From: Tricholoma matsutake
Taxonomy: Eukaryota; Basidiomycota; Agaricomycetes; Agaricales; Tricholomataceae
Direction of reading: 5' to 3'
Assembly: GCA_026075535.2 (NCBI GenBank)
Contig: AP026550.1
Coordinates: forward strand, 5,518,001-5,582,000
DNA length: 64,000 nt
The position numbers and the translations under genes are program-made. The notes beneath the pieces are model-generated. The model was not told the DNA's origin, did no database searches, and saw nothing but the letters and a program-made list of their open reading frames with translations. Shown here in pieces: positions 32,405 through 43,446 of the stretch. Position 1 is the first letter of the stretch. Every line of letters starts with the position of its first letter.

Positions 32405-33110
32405 CCTTGAGCTGAGAAGACAACCTATCAGCAGCTCAAAGGATCCTCGACGCATGGCAAATGCAGCCTTCCACTCATCTCCTTTTCTTATTTGTACATT
32501 ATTGTATCCCCATCATAAATCCAATTTTGTAAAAACCTTGGCTTTTCCCACCTTGTCAATTATTTCTGAGATCAATGGCAGGGGGTACGCATTCTTCACT
32601 GTCCACTCATTCAGATACCTATAATCTGTACACATCCTCTTCCTCTGATCTTTCTTTGGCACAAAGAATATTGGTGATGTCTGCAGTGATTTCAAAGGTC
32701 ATATGTATCCTTTGTGCAATTGCTCATTTAGGAACACATCAACTTCTTCTTGTTCCATTGGAGATAATGGATATACCTTTGACTTCTTCAGCACAAACCC
32801 TGGCTTCATCTCAATCACATGATCCCATGGCTTCCGCACTGGCATTCACTCAGACTCCTTCTTCTGAAAGACTGACAGATATTTGTAATATGCTTTTGGT
32901 ACCCACTCCTCCACTGGCTTCTCCACCTTCACAATATTCTTATCCCATGACTGTCCTCCACAAACTGCTCTAAAGGTTTGCTTCTGCTCTTCCTTCTCAA
33001 TCATGATCAGAACTTCCCCATTTGGCATTTCCTCATCTTCCACTTCCCCCATCGTAACAGAATACTTCCTCGGATGTTGTAGCCATGGTGGCAGCACCCG
33101 GCAGAGTTAG
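32405..33110 (-). pseudogene. Gypsy-1 RT N-terminal half
   Basis: This includes [46 protein letters not shown] and FTKLDL, the standard start of a gypsy RT. Three TGA codons (32513-32515 before WGYNN, 32700-32702 before PLKSLQTSP, 32846-32848 before MPVRKPW) stand where other RTs have arginine. The Asp of the first catalytic motif (LDL) is present. Confidence 0.85.
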
Positions 33111-33359
33111 ATACATGATCATGTGACCATGTGTTGATGTCCAGGTAGACTAGGGACTGCTTGTCATCTCATACCACTGCTATAGACTGTGTCACCTGTG
33201 CTTTAGGGCTTTCTCCTTGCATTCCCAGCCTGTTCTGGTGAGACTGCATGTCTCCAACATTCTTTCTCTTTCTTTTTTCTCTTCTCCTTCTTCATCCTCC
33301 TCCCATACACATTACATTCCTTAGGACAACAAGTCATTTGTACTTTCCCAGTCTTCCAA

Positions 33360-33925
33360 TCAATTATGCTTCCGTAACCACAGACATCTGATTATTAAAT
33401 TGGTTTTCCCAAGATTGCACACTTTGAATATGGCTTGTTCCTGATGCTCCTGATACTTTAGTACCATGGTCACCTCCTCCTTGATAGTTCCTCCACGATT
33501 AACTGTTCCATCAATATTGTACACCATTATAGGTTGCAACAGCTTGCGCACTGGTAATTAGAGACTGATTAATAAATAATCCTGTAGCACCGCTATCAAG
33601 CAACACTTCCACATCAATTGCTGCATGTGTGTCCACTGTCTTCAATCCCACAGTCAAGGTGATTTTGGGTTCTATTCGCACAGAGCAAATAAAGAATTTA
33701 GGGGTTTTTGGAAATAACACTTGGCAATTTTCTTTGTCATGTAATTCACAATGGTTGTACTCCTCCTTGATTTCCTTTTCTGATTTGTTCTGGGTTTCCT
33801 TGGATACTAATACATTGTAACGATTCTGGGTCACCAATGGGGAAACCTTCACTGGGACTCTTCCACAAAATTCTTCTGCCTGCCTTCCTCCAGCTTCACT
33901 TCCTCGATTGTAGCTTCCCTAATCT
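33360..33925 (-). pseudogene. Gypsy-1 protease
   Basis: The retroviral-type aspartic protease active site is VEVLLDSGATGLFIN, near 33575. It is followed by YNGVQY and then, in another frame, YNIDGTVNRGGTI and LIIRCLWLRKHN (the family's LG-x-PWL step, here LWL). It cuts the Gag-Pol polyprotein. The right edge at 33925 is where gypsy-2 inserted (AATCT), and the upstream zinc-knuckle gag lies at 42070-42312. Confidence 0.82.
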
Positions 33926-34684
33926 TGTTAAGGGCGAAGCCTCAACCACTCGATCTAGTCGATGTTGTTCGACGAGGTGCTTCCTCAACGAGTTGTTTGG
34001 CACTAGTCTTACTTGGAGCATCCGATGTAAGAGAGATAGTGCACTCTAGCAGGCCTTCTGCATAGAGTCATTCAGGTTCACGCACTAAGGGGCTTCCTTA
34101 GTGGTTTCGAGTAAGTTTGCGAGTTCACAAGTTAAGGCTGTAGATTGCCTAGATCTAAACTAAGGACATCCCTACTACGAGTTGCAGTACTTATACTACA
34201 AGGGAGGTCCTTATCGTCTAATCGGAAAGATAGATGCGTATCAAGTAAGAATAGAAACAATAGACCTCATGCCTTGCATGAGGCGTCCGATGTCACGGAG
34301 TGCTGCGCCACAGCATGTCAGGAAACAATAACAAGTAAGCCTCATGCCTAGCATGAGGCGTCCGATGTCACGGATCCGATGTCAAGGATCCGATGTCAAG
34401 GACATGCTGCACCGCAGCATGTTGATCGTGAGAGTCCGACATCACGGACCTCATGTCAGGGGGCTGTCATATCACAGCATGTGTGGGAGTGGGTTCGGGT
34501 GCATGGAGTCACCATGCGTCAAGGGTGCCTTCCATGGGAAGGGGATCGAATGCATGCAGTCGGCATGCATCGTGTGTGTGTCTGATGTCAAGGACATGCC
34601 CTAGGCATGAATCAAGGGGTGCCTCCTGTCTGGAGGGGATCGTCGGGTGCATCGGGTTCCATGAGTTACAAGGAAAATTGTAAC
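33926..34684 (-). repeat. Gypsy-2 3' LTR (759 bp, with extra repeat block)
   Basis: It matches the 560-bp LTR at 41510-42069 but carries an extra block of about 180 bp (about 34270-34452) made of CCTCATG / GGCGTCCGATGTCACGGA repeats. A smaller indel lies near 33980. Confidence 0.88.
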
Positions 34685-34781
34685 ATTACCCCCTCGCTAT
34701 GGTTGAAAGTTCCACACTTTGACCTAAATCTTCATCTCTCCTTCGTGGTCTGATCGGGCATGGTCTGGTTATGTGGGTGGG

Positions 34782-35054
34782 TCAGGGTCGAGGGGTACGA
34801 TGGAGGAATAATTCATGTCTGAACTCGGACCATGATCGGGTTCTTTGGGTTCGCACTGCCCTAGGTAGCGGTGTCAAGGAGTCATTGGTATCATTGAAAG
34901 GGGGTTGTTGCAGGATGGCGAATTCAATGTCTGTAATCGGGGGTTCGGGTTCTGTTCGGAAGATGGCATAGAGGCAGAATGCGAAGGTTAGGGCTGCCGC
35001 TGCAGCCAGGGTCGTGCCAACGACAATGGCAAGGATCGTAATCCCTGTGAGCAT
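34782..35054 (-). CDS. Gypsy-2 small membrane-protein ORF
   Basis: An intact 90-codon ORF lies between the zinc-knuckle ORF and the 3' LTR. Residues about 4-32 form one hydrophobic helix (ILAIVVGTTLAAAAALTFAF), followed by a short acidic/Pro segment and a basic Arg-rich C-terminus. There is no signal-peptide cleavage motif I can defend; a one-pass anchor is likely. It has no premature stop although the rest of the element has many. No homology is recognised. Its position matches that of env-like genes in retroelements, and gypsy-3 has a similar ORF in the same place. Confidence 0.6.
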   Translation of the reverse strand: MLTGITILAIVVGTTLAAAAALTFAFCLYAIFRTEPEPPITDIEFAILQQPPFNDTNDSLTPLPRAVRTQRTRSWSEFRHELFLHRTPRP

Positions 35055-35093
35055 GGGTATGTCTTGTCATGCCATCATCTTGAGCTCTGCCTT

Positions 35094-35819
35094 TTAAATC
35101 CTTCCATATGGCTCCCCTGTCATGTTTCTCATCGCGTCGTCATCAAAATCATCGTATCTGGAGTTAAAGAAGAGCCGCTGTCTCTGTTCAGCTTCTCTTT
35201 CATCGGTCTCTTGATCTTTCCGAGGTTTCTCTGGGCAGTTCATCCTATAGTGTCCGGGGCCTCGCTGTTTGCAATACTTGCAAATATATCATGGGCAAAT
35301 CAGGCCGAAATGGCCTATCTCTTGGCAGATGAAACATCTGGCATGTCTCATGTGTGGGGGGGACCAAGGTGGTTGGGTGGTTTTCGGTTCGGGTTCGGGG
35401 GTGGTTAGATCAATTACTTCAGGTGCCCTAGGCACGATCTTTGGGTTCTTCATAGAATGGGAGGAGTCTCCAGAGGGAGCTCGTCGTTCATCTCTGTTGC
35501 TCCGCTCACTGAATGGCGAGGGCAAGGTCGGTGGTCGTCTGTGCCAATCTAAGGGGGTGTGAGGTCTCTCCTTAGTCATTCTCGGTCTGTCTGACCGCGG
35601 TGCAATTATCTCCTGGATTGCCTGTTCGATCCCCAGGGCAGCTGCATCGTTCATTGCTTCTTCTAGATTTTGTTCCATCTGCTTGATAGTGCCAGCATAG
35701 TAGAAGCACATCCTGGCCAGATGGTATCTTGGTGGATCGTGGGCAAGGTGAATGCGAAGGGCGTCAGCGTTCAATCGGTTTCGTAGGTAGTCTCGGGTGA
35801 ATTGTCGTTCAGCAGGCAT
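35094..35819 (-). pseudogene. Gypsy-2 ORF3, double zinc-knuckle protein
   Basis: About 240 codons are interrupted by one TGA (35289-35291). The N-terminal half is helical (YLRNRLNADALRIHLAHDP, then KQMEQNLEEAMNDAAA). The middle is Pro/Ser-rich. The C-terminal half has a CCHC knuckle, CFICQEIGHFGLIC, and a second Cys-rich knuckle, CKYCKQRGPGHYRMNC. It lies downstream of integrase, where no second gag-like protein is expected. Zinc knuckles bind single-stranded nucleic acid, so a packaging or chaperone role can be guessed but is not shown. Confidence 0.65.
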
Positions 35820-35867
35820 AGTGGGGAGTGTCGTTGTGGAAAGAAGGAGGGGGTTCTTGGGTTCTCG

Positions 35868-37060
35868 TCAGAGATGGTACCTCTTCTTATATGCCGTCAG
35901 GATCTCGGGGGCATTCTTCAGGTTCGATTCGGGTTCCCATGTGTTTTCAGATGTCGGGTAGTCAACCCATTTCATGAGGTAACGGTGTGTCTTGCCGTGC
36001 TTCTTGTGTGCAATGATCGCTTCCACCTCGTATTCGTTTTCTCCTTCCACGAGGTTGGGTGGTGGAGTCAGGAGGTTTCGCCCATGAGTGTCATTCTCAT
36101 GGTATCGTGTGAGTAAAGCCGCATGGAATACCGGGTGGATCTTCCATTTCAGCAGCAGTTTCAATTGGTATGTCATTCTTGACAAGGCATCTTCAATCAT
36201 GAAGGGCCCTTCTCGTTTTGGCGCCAGTTTTCTCATTGGGTAGCCAATCTTCAGGTTCTTGGAGTCAAGCCATACTTGTTCTCCAACCTTGAATGGTTCG
36301 TATTGCCCTTTCTTTCGGGCAGCCATAGCCTGTCTGGCTAGTTCGTGTGTGGCAAGAGCTTCCCTTCTCACAGAGAGAAGCTCTTGGATTCTCTGTTCAG
36401 TGGCCGGCACGTTTGTTTTTTCGTAAGGGGTGGGGATAGCACATGGTTGATATCCCATCATCAAGTAAAACAGCGAGTGTTTTACTGCGGAGTGCATCTT
36501 CTGGTTGTGTGCAAATTCTGCCGTTGGAAGATAACACTCCCAATCTTTGGGTTTGTTTGAACAGAACATGCAGAGGTAAACCTCTAGCTCTTGGTTTACT
36601 TGCTCCGTTTCTCCATCAGTCTGGGGGTGATAGGCGGTGCTCATGGATAGCTTAATCCCGAGCAGTCGTCCGAGTTCTCAGAAGAGTTTGGACACGAATC
36701 GAGGGTCTCTGTCTGAGATGATTCTTCCGGGGAGTCCAAATCTGGTGTACACATGGCGCAGGTAAAGGTCTGCAGTGCCAAGTGCGTCGATCATCTTTGC
36801 GCAAGGGATAAAAATTACCCCCTTCGTAAGACCATGGTCTACCACGACCATGATTGAGTCAAATCCATTTATCATGGGCAAGTCCATGATAAAATCTGTC
36901 GTTACCAGATCGAATGGTCTGCTGGCGTCGGATGATATCGGTGTTGGCAGTGGGGTCATCGGGTGTGTATTCACTTTCCTTTGCTGGCACTTTGCGCAGC
37001 CTTCGATGTACTTCTTGATGAAGTTGGCCACTCCTGGCCACCAGTAGTCTCGTCAGATCA
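35868..37060 (-). pseudogene. Gypsy-2 integrase with chromodomain
   Basis: The zinc-binding part (CAKCQQRK) is followed by the catalytic core: D in FDLVTTDFIMDLP, D in RIISDRDPRF and E in STAYHPQTDGETEQ. The C-terminal region (FKVGEQVWLDSKNL, then KREGPFMIED) leads to a chromodomain, YLMKWVDYPTSENTWEPE. TGA codons at 36678-36680 (LF then ELGRLL) and 37053-37055 (ELI then RDYWW) replace arginines. Otherwise the frame is intact, so a recent loss of function is likely. Confidence 0.9.
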
Positions 37061-38826
37061 GTTCAATCGTCTGCCATTGTCCAGGGTGTCCTGTCGTGAT
37101 GCTATCATGGTATTTTTGTATGATTGCTTGGCGGAGGGTTTCGTCCTGTGGCATGTAGCATCTGTCTTTGAAAAAGAGCAGGCCATCTTTGAATTTCCAG
37201 TCCTCCAATGCAGACTTGATTGGGGGAGTTCCGTTGTTTTTCAGGGCTCGTAAAGCGTCATTTACGAGGTCGTCCTTCATTATCGCTGAGACCAGGGCTC
37301 CCTGGAGCTCAGTGTCAATTGTTTTGACGAACAGTTTGTCAGCGAGGATGGTCTTGTCCTCGTTATCGGTGTCTTCTTTGGCTATGTGATCTGCTCTCCT
37401 CGATAGGGTGTCAGATTGTACCATCTGTGATCCAGGTACGTGTTGTAGCTTCAGGTCGAATTGTGACAGGTAGATGGCCCATCTAGCCTGTTGTTGGTTC
37501 AGTTTCTGTGGCTGACGGAAGTACGTCAGGTTCTTGTGATCGGACAATACCGTCAGAGGGAACGGCGTCCCCTGTAGGTAGTGTCTCCATGTTTCTAGCG
37601 CTCGGATCACTCCCAGTAGTTCCCTGTCATATATCTCGTAATTTCTTTTGGCTTCGTTGAAAGAATGCGAGATATAGCCACATGGGTGCCAGTCTCCGTT
37701 GGCATCCTGTTGTCTGAGTACTGTGCCTGTCACAAATTTCGAGGCATCAGATTCCACCACAAATGGTTTTGTTGCGTCTGGCATCAGCAGTACTGGGGCT
37801 TTGTTGAATTTCCTTTTTAGTGCATCAAATGATTGCTGGCAGTCGTTCGTCCATTCAAATTTCTTGTTCTTCTTTGTCAAATCGTTCAGCAGTCTGGCCA
37901 GATCTGCGAGGTGTCCAATGAATCGTCGATAGAAGTTTCCAAATCCTAGGAAGGATCTTACATCCTTCACTGTTCTTGGCGTGGGCCAGTCCTTGATCCC
38001 AGCCAGTTTCCTGTTGTCCATTGCAAGTTCATTGGGTCTGACGATCATGCCCAAGAACTCGACTTCCTGTACGTTGAATCTGCACTTCTCTACTTTCAGG
38101 TAGAGATCGCATTGTTGTAGTCATTCGAGGACCCTTTCGGTCCTTATCCGGTGTTCTTCTTCTGTCTTCGAGAAGATCAGGATGTCGTCCATATAGATGA
38201 CGAGCCATCCTTCATCTAGCATATCTCAGAAGAGATCGTTCATCATGGCCTGGAATGTTGCCGGTGAGTTGCACAGCCCAAAGAACATCACCATTGGCTC
38301 GAATAGCCCTCGGTTAGTCTTGAATGCTGCCTTCCACTCGTCTCCTTTCTTTATCCATACGTTATGATATCCCCATCAAATATCAAGTTTCGTGAAAAAT
38401 CTTGCTCCCTTCAGCTTGTCCAAGAGGTCTCCGATCAGTGGCAGGGGGTAGTTGTTCCGGATCGTTCCTTCGTTCAGATAGCGATAGTCTTGGCAAGGTC
38501 GTAGAGCATCGGAGTCCTTCTTCGACATGAAGAAGAACGGGGATGCCATGGGTGATTTCGACGGTCGGATGTATCCTTTCTCCAGGTTTTCATCTAGAAA
38601 CTCATTGAGTTTCTCTTGTTCTTTCGGCGTCAATGGGTAGACTTTGCAATCCTTTGGTACAAAGCCTTCCTTCAGGTCGATCGTGTGATCCCACGGTCTT
38701 GATTCCGGGAATTGTTCGGATGCGGCTTTCTCAAATACCTGTCTGTACTTCTGGTATTCCGGTGGCAGTAAATCGTCCAGGGTCTGTTGGCTAGTCTCCT
38801 TTCCCTCCTCTTGCTCGTGCGCTAGT
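37053..38826 (-). pseudogene. Gypsy-2 reverse transcriptase and RNase H
   Basis: RT landmarks run from the right: [45 protein letters not shown], the intact YMDD box (near 38190) and FLGMIVRPNELAM. RNase H follows with FVVESDASKFVTG, IYDRELLGVIRALE and LSDHKNLTYFRQPQ. TGA codons at 38121, 38226 and 38376 sit at arginine positions (VLE-LQQC, LF-DMLDEG, LDI-WGYHN). All catalytic aspartates I checked are kept. Confidence 0.9.
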
Positions 38827-39960
38827 CATTGGGATATGGATGTCTTTGCTCTGATCCATATGTCCGAGTTGAGTAGGTACCGTGGGGAGCCCTTGCCTTT
38901 CGTGAGCCTGCTGATCGTGTTCGTTTTTCGGATGTATCTGTGTGTCAGTTCTTGATGTTCCTCTGTCAGGGGTAGTTCTATGGCTGGTCCAAATAGGCCG
39001 ATGACTGGTTCACCTTGTGTGTATGCAATCAGTATTGAGTTGTCTTCAATTACATCTTGTTCGGGGGTCGGTTCCATCGCTCGTATTTCCATGCCGGTAT
39101 CTGCCAGTAGTTCTTCATCGGGTACCTCTTCAACCTTTACCTGAGGGGGGGTCTCCCTGGGCATAGGTACTTCAGCATTGATGGTACCGCGATCTGGAGT
39201 CCTATAGTCGTGGGTCGGGGTGGTCTGTTGTCGAGGGTAGTTCATCCTGTTTTGTAGTGTCATCTTCAGGTTCCTTTTGCCGGTGCTTCCCTCTCCTGTG
39301 GAGGTTAGCAATTCCTTCATCCTTTGCACAATTCGTTGTGCCCTGTTGCATTCTTTGTTTTTGCCCTTTTCCAGTTGTTTCTTCTTCTGGTTTTCTCGGG
39401 TCTTGGCGACAGCACGTCGTGCTGCTTCAAGGCCTCTGGTTTGTTTAGGGGTATTGCTGCTCCTGGTCTTTGCGACAGCTATCTGGATGGAATTTAGTTC
39501 TTTTGCTTTCTTTTTTGAAAGCCTTTCTCTAGTTTTTGCCACGGCCAATCGGGCTCGGGCAAGGCTCCTTTCTTTTTCTTCAGTGAGCCTTTCTCTCGTC
39601 TTTGCCACAGCTAGTCGTACTCAGGCAAGGTTTCTCTCCTTCTCTTCGGAGAGTCTTTTTCTTGTTTTTGCCATGGCCGATCTGGCTCAGGCAAGGCTCT
39701 TCTCTTTCTCTTCAGAGAGCCTCTGTCTTGTTTTGGCCACGATGCGTCGAATTTGTGCCAGTTTGTCATTGGGTGCCTCCCTTTCAGTGTCGACCCTGGG
39801 GAGCTTTAGGGTATTTGGGAGGGATCGTTCGGCTCTTCTCGTCTTCTCCAAGATCCATTGGATTTGAGCTCATCGTTCTTCATCTCGGAACTCAAAGGTT
39901 CCCTTCTTCCAATCGATGATTGGGTTTATCTCCCGCAGCCATGGCAGGCCCAGGATTACC
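38826..39960 (-). pseudogene. Gypsy-2 pol linker with 20-residue charged repeats
   Basis: Between protease and RT the polyprotein carries at least five tandem units of the type VAKTRERLSEEKERSLARAR (about 39410-39760), strongly basic/acidic and probably forming a long helix. Two units have TGA where the sister unit has CGA (39621-39623 and 39687-39689). TGA also occurs at 38826-38828 and 39870-39872. The function is unknown; such a repeat block is not a normal part of gypsy Pol. Confidence 0.75.
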
Positions 39961-40330
39961 GATTCTTTGCCTAGTCTGGCGACTAGGTATTCTATCGGGT
40001 AGCTCCTTCCGTTGATGTGGAGTCTTCCCTTCATGCATCTGGTGATTGTTCCCTGCTTGTTCAGGGTCCCGTCTACATTTGTGGCCCGGATGGTGCAGCC
40101 TAAGGGATATGTTCTGATCCCTTCTTGTTTGACGAAGTTCGAGTCGATAAAGACTCCTCCTGCTCCCGAGTCGAGGAGCGCGTTCGTTGCGACGTCTTTC
40201 CTGTTGTCTGACTCAGCTACCCGAATAGACAGGCGCATAGATTGTCTATTCATGGTAGCTAAGAGTACAGACCCTAGGGAGACTACAGCGGTGACTGGCG
40301 TCATATCAGGCCGCTGTTCTAAAAACCCGA
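39960..40330 (-). pseudogene. Gypsy-2 protease and start of Pol
   Basis: The protease active site is TNALLDSGAGGVFIDS (near 40165) with the flap-to-end pattern ESVILGLPWL. Pol is entered from gag by a -1 shift: the slippery heptamer GGGTTTT (plus strand 40322-40328) ends one codon before the gag stop, and the Pol frame then reads GFLEQRPDMTPV. Confidence 0.85.
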
Positions 40331-41343
40331 TTCCTCCAATAGGTTAAGGGCTCGTTCCTTTTCTTCTTTGTCTAGTTCATCCAGCATCGTGCGGATCTTC
40401 TGGTAGGTGTCCACCCCAGTCCTTTTCTGGGTGAAGCGGTTTTGGTAGGGAGGGGGCGCTGACCCCATCTGAGTGGGATTCTTTCCATCCCTGTGGTTGG
40501 ACGATCGGTGTCCTGGTTGGTGGCAGACAAAACACAATCCCTTCCGGAGGTGTTCCACGCGTTCTTGGTTCATCAGTCAGTTGATATCAAGAGAGGGCTG
40601 TCCTTTCTTTGTTGTTTCATTTGTCTTCTGGTTCTGCCTGGTCTTTCCCAGGATTGCCATGGCCCGTTTCCATTGGCCTTCATATTTTGAAGCTGCCTTT
40701 ATCCAGCCTTCGAGCGTGTTGGGCACTGTCTCCATTGTGTGTACCCTCTTCAGTAATTTGGGATGCAGTCCGTCCATGAAGTACTCGATCATGGCTGCAT
40801 CTTCTGTGATTCCCATCCTGTCTTTCAGGATGCGGAAGTTTGCCACATATTCTTCAAGGTTCCCTGAACCTTGTTTGAGATTCTTAATCTCTGTCTTTGC
40901 CGTTCCAGCGTCGTCGATTGGTGAGAAGGCCTCTAGGACCTTCTGTCAGAAGTCTGCATATTCACCTAGTCCCTCGGACTGGCCCAGGCAGCTGCTGTCC
41001 CTCCGTTCATGAAGGACAGCGTGAAGATAATCTTCTTGTCGTTCATGTCATAGACCTGGTCATTAATTCGCAGGTACAGGTCTATCTCCTGCAGGAACTT
41101 GGCGGTCTTGGTCCGCTCTCCTGAGAAGTCTGTTGGTGATCGGATTCGAATGTCCTTTACAGACGTCATCGGTGTGGTTGCGGGTTCGGACATTTCATTA
41201 TAGAGGTCATCAGTTTCATCTGTTAAGAAGCGGGTAGATGTTTCGGGTGGGGGTGTGTGCGGTTGTTCAAAGTCTTCATTGGTGAGGAAATCTCCTTGTT
41301 GTCTGTCAGTTGATCCGTAGAACCAACACTGTGCTGGGGTCAA
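40319..41343 (-). pseudogene. Gypsy-2 gag
   Basis: The capsid-like part begins at 41343 and includes DFSGERTKTAKFLQEIDLYL and KKIIFTLSFMNGGTAAAWA, then, after a frame break near 40970, YVANFRILKDRMGITEDA and YFMDGLHPKLL. A zinc knuckle CFVCHQPGHRSSNH follows, whose last ligand is His in place of the usual Cys. TGA at 40577-40579 and 40946-40948 stand at expected arginines. The stop at 40319 overlaps the Pol entry. Confidence 0.82.
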
Positions 41344-41509
41344 GTAACGGACTAGTCTTCTGTTGTATCGGTACCAAGAAGAACCTGGCTGTGGTTCTGC
41401 TTCTCTTGGTGGTCAGTCTGGGGTTTGTCTAAACCTGGGTCGCTGTGGTGTGTATCGAGATGTATTGCCTACACCTAGGTAGGTGGGCTAGCAGATAGTT
41501 TAGATCTTA

Positions 41510-42069
41510 TGTTAAGGGTGAAGCCTCAACCACTTGATCTAGTCGATGTTGTTCGACGAGTCGTTCGGCACTAGTCTTACTCAGAGCGTCCAACATAAGA
41601 GAGATAGTGCACTCTAGCAGGCCTTCTGCATAGAGTCGTTCAGGTTCACGCACTAAGGGGCTTCCTTAGTGGTTTCGAGTAAGTTTGCGAGTTCACAAGT
41701 TAAGGCTGTAGATTGCCTAGATCTAAACTAAGGACATCCCTACTACGAGTTGCAGTACTTATACTACAAGGGAGGTCCTTATCGTCCAATCGGAAAGATA
41801 GATGCGTATCAAGTAAGAATAGAAACAATAGACCTCATGTCAGGGGGCTGTCGTATCACAGCATGTGTGGGAGTGGGTTCGGGTGCATGGAGTCACCATG
41901 TGTCAAGGGTGCCTTCCACGGGAAGGGGATCGAATGCATGCAGTCGGCATGCATCGTGTGTGTGTCTGATGTCAAGGACATGCCCTAGGCATGAATCAAG
42001 GGGTGCCTCCTGTCTGGAGGGGATCGTCGGGTGCATCGGGTTCCATGAGTTACAAGGAAAATTGTAACA
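41510..42069 (-). repeat. Gypsy-2 5' LTR (560 bp)
   Basis: It pairs with 33926-34684. It lacks the roughly 180-bp repeat block of the 3' copy. AATCT follows immediately at 42070-42074. Confidence 0.9.
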
Positions 42070-43091
42070 AATCTTTCTTTTCTGCCTACAATTCCTAGCA
42101 ATATGTCCTAACTGCCCACAGTTAAAACATTTAAGTGGGGCTCGTCTCCCTGCTTGATCAACCTCCATAGCATCTGGTGCTGCTGACTCTGTAACTATAG
42201 GTGTCACTGCCATGGCCAGTGGCTGTGCCCTCGGAGTTTGTGCCTGAGGCACCTTTCCTTTCTCCGACTTTCCTCCTGACGGCTTTCCAAATTTACTACT
42301 TCTGTACATCAACTTCGATTCTGCCTGTTCCTGCTAATATTGCCAATCAAGGTGCATCACCCAATTATACCACTCATCCAACTTCTCTGGCATGGAAGGT
42401 AGTTGGTAGATAGACTTGAATAAAGAGGGATTTAATCCTGCTTTCAAAAATTCTACCAACACTGCTTCTCCCATATCCATTTGCAAAGCTTCTGCTTTGA
42501 ATTGCAAAATAAATTCATCCACCATTAGGGAACCTTGGTGCATGGTTTTTAATTTAGCATTGTCACTTTTGGATTAGGGTCCCCAAACTGTGCCTCCAAT
42601 CTCTCCAGATATTCCTTGAAGGTTGCAAATGGTCTATTTCCCGTGGCAATTTGATTAATGGCCTTGTTTCTCCATAACTGTGCTTTCCCCCCCTGAATGT
42701 ATGAGAGAGCAAACATAATCCTAGACTCAGCTGTACAAAACTCTGGCTTACTCCCATGGATGTACAATACTATAGAGCTGATAAAATATTTTGTATTCTC
42801 CATGGTACCATTAAAGATTTGTGGGGGCACATACTTAGGTAAGCACACTTTTCCATTTCCAGATTTCTCCGCTGCCTGCACATCATCCTGTGACATAGAC
42901 TCCACCATCTCCTCCATCTCATCATCTCTATCTACTGTCATCTCTGGCTGTACTTCTGCTTGTCTGGGTTGTGATGCTGCCAACACTGACACTAATTGCA
43001 ACATTTGTGCTGTAAGTGCATCAATTTTTGCCTCTAGCACTGGTGTGGGAATGGGATTAGCACTGGGATTAGACATTGAGGGTTCAGACAT
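42070..43091 (-). pseudogene. Gypsy-1 gag
   Basis: It starts MSEPSMSNPSANPIP at 43091, with a coiled, acidic N-terminus, then the capsid motif ESRIMFALSYIQGGKAQLW and FKEYLERLEAQFGDPNPK. A frameshift near 42545 and a TAG near 42334 (Q expected) break it. The zinc knuckle CFNCGQLGHIARNC is near 42120. The end is cut by gypsy-2, and the reading continues at 33925. Confidence 0.85.
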
Positions 43092-43446
43092 AATGGTTAG
43101 ATCTGTGATGAATCACTTCTTTGGCTAAGGTGCCTGATCTCGGAGTTATCACTGAATTCAGCTTGTAACTAAAATAGTCATCTGAATAGTGTAATGTAAA
43201 TTATAACTAAACCAGATCCAATTGGTTGTCTGGTTGCAGCTGTCCTAATGACAAGTGCTGCCTCTCAATCACTGGCAGTCACAATGTAAGGCGAGGCCTG
43301 GTGTCAGCTTACCAAAAGAAAAGGTAGATTACATATATACAAGTACTTCCGGCTTGTGCTGAAAGGATGAGTAATCAGATGTGGTGCAGTGAAACAATGA
43401 CATATGCACAAGAGAAGGTGCACTGATATGGAAATTTGTGTTCTTC

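Larger units (their letters stand above)
33926..42069 (-). mobile_element. Gypsy-2, 8.1 kb, with accessory ORFs (TSD AATCT)
   Basis: The LTRs are at 33926-34684 and 41510-42069, TGTTA to TAACA, with perfect AATCT duplications (33921-33925, 42070-42074). On the minus strand it encodes gag, protease, RT, RNase H, integrase with chromodomain, then a zinc-knuckle ORF and a small membrane ORF. All premature pol stops I found are TGA. Confidence 0.92.

Noticed and set aside
34344..34604. Plus-strand Met/His/Cys-rich frames in the gypsy-2 LTR
   Set aside because: They arise from the CATG-rich repeats of the LTR and differ between the two LTR copies.
34782..35054. Calling the small membrane ORFs true envelope genes
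   Set aside because: Each is under 100 residues with one hydrophobic segment and no fusion peptide or cleavage site; position alone is not enough.
39257..39919. Long plus-strand frames rich in Phe, Ser and Leu
   Set aside because: They are the antisense of the gypsy-2 VAKTRERL repeat block; the minus strand has the recognisable protein.
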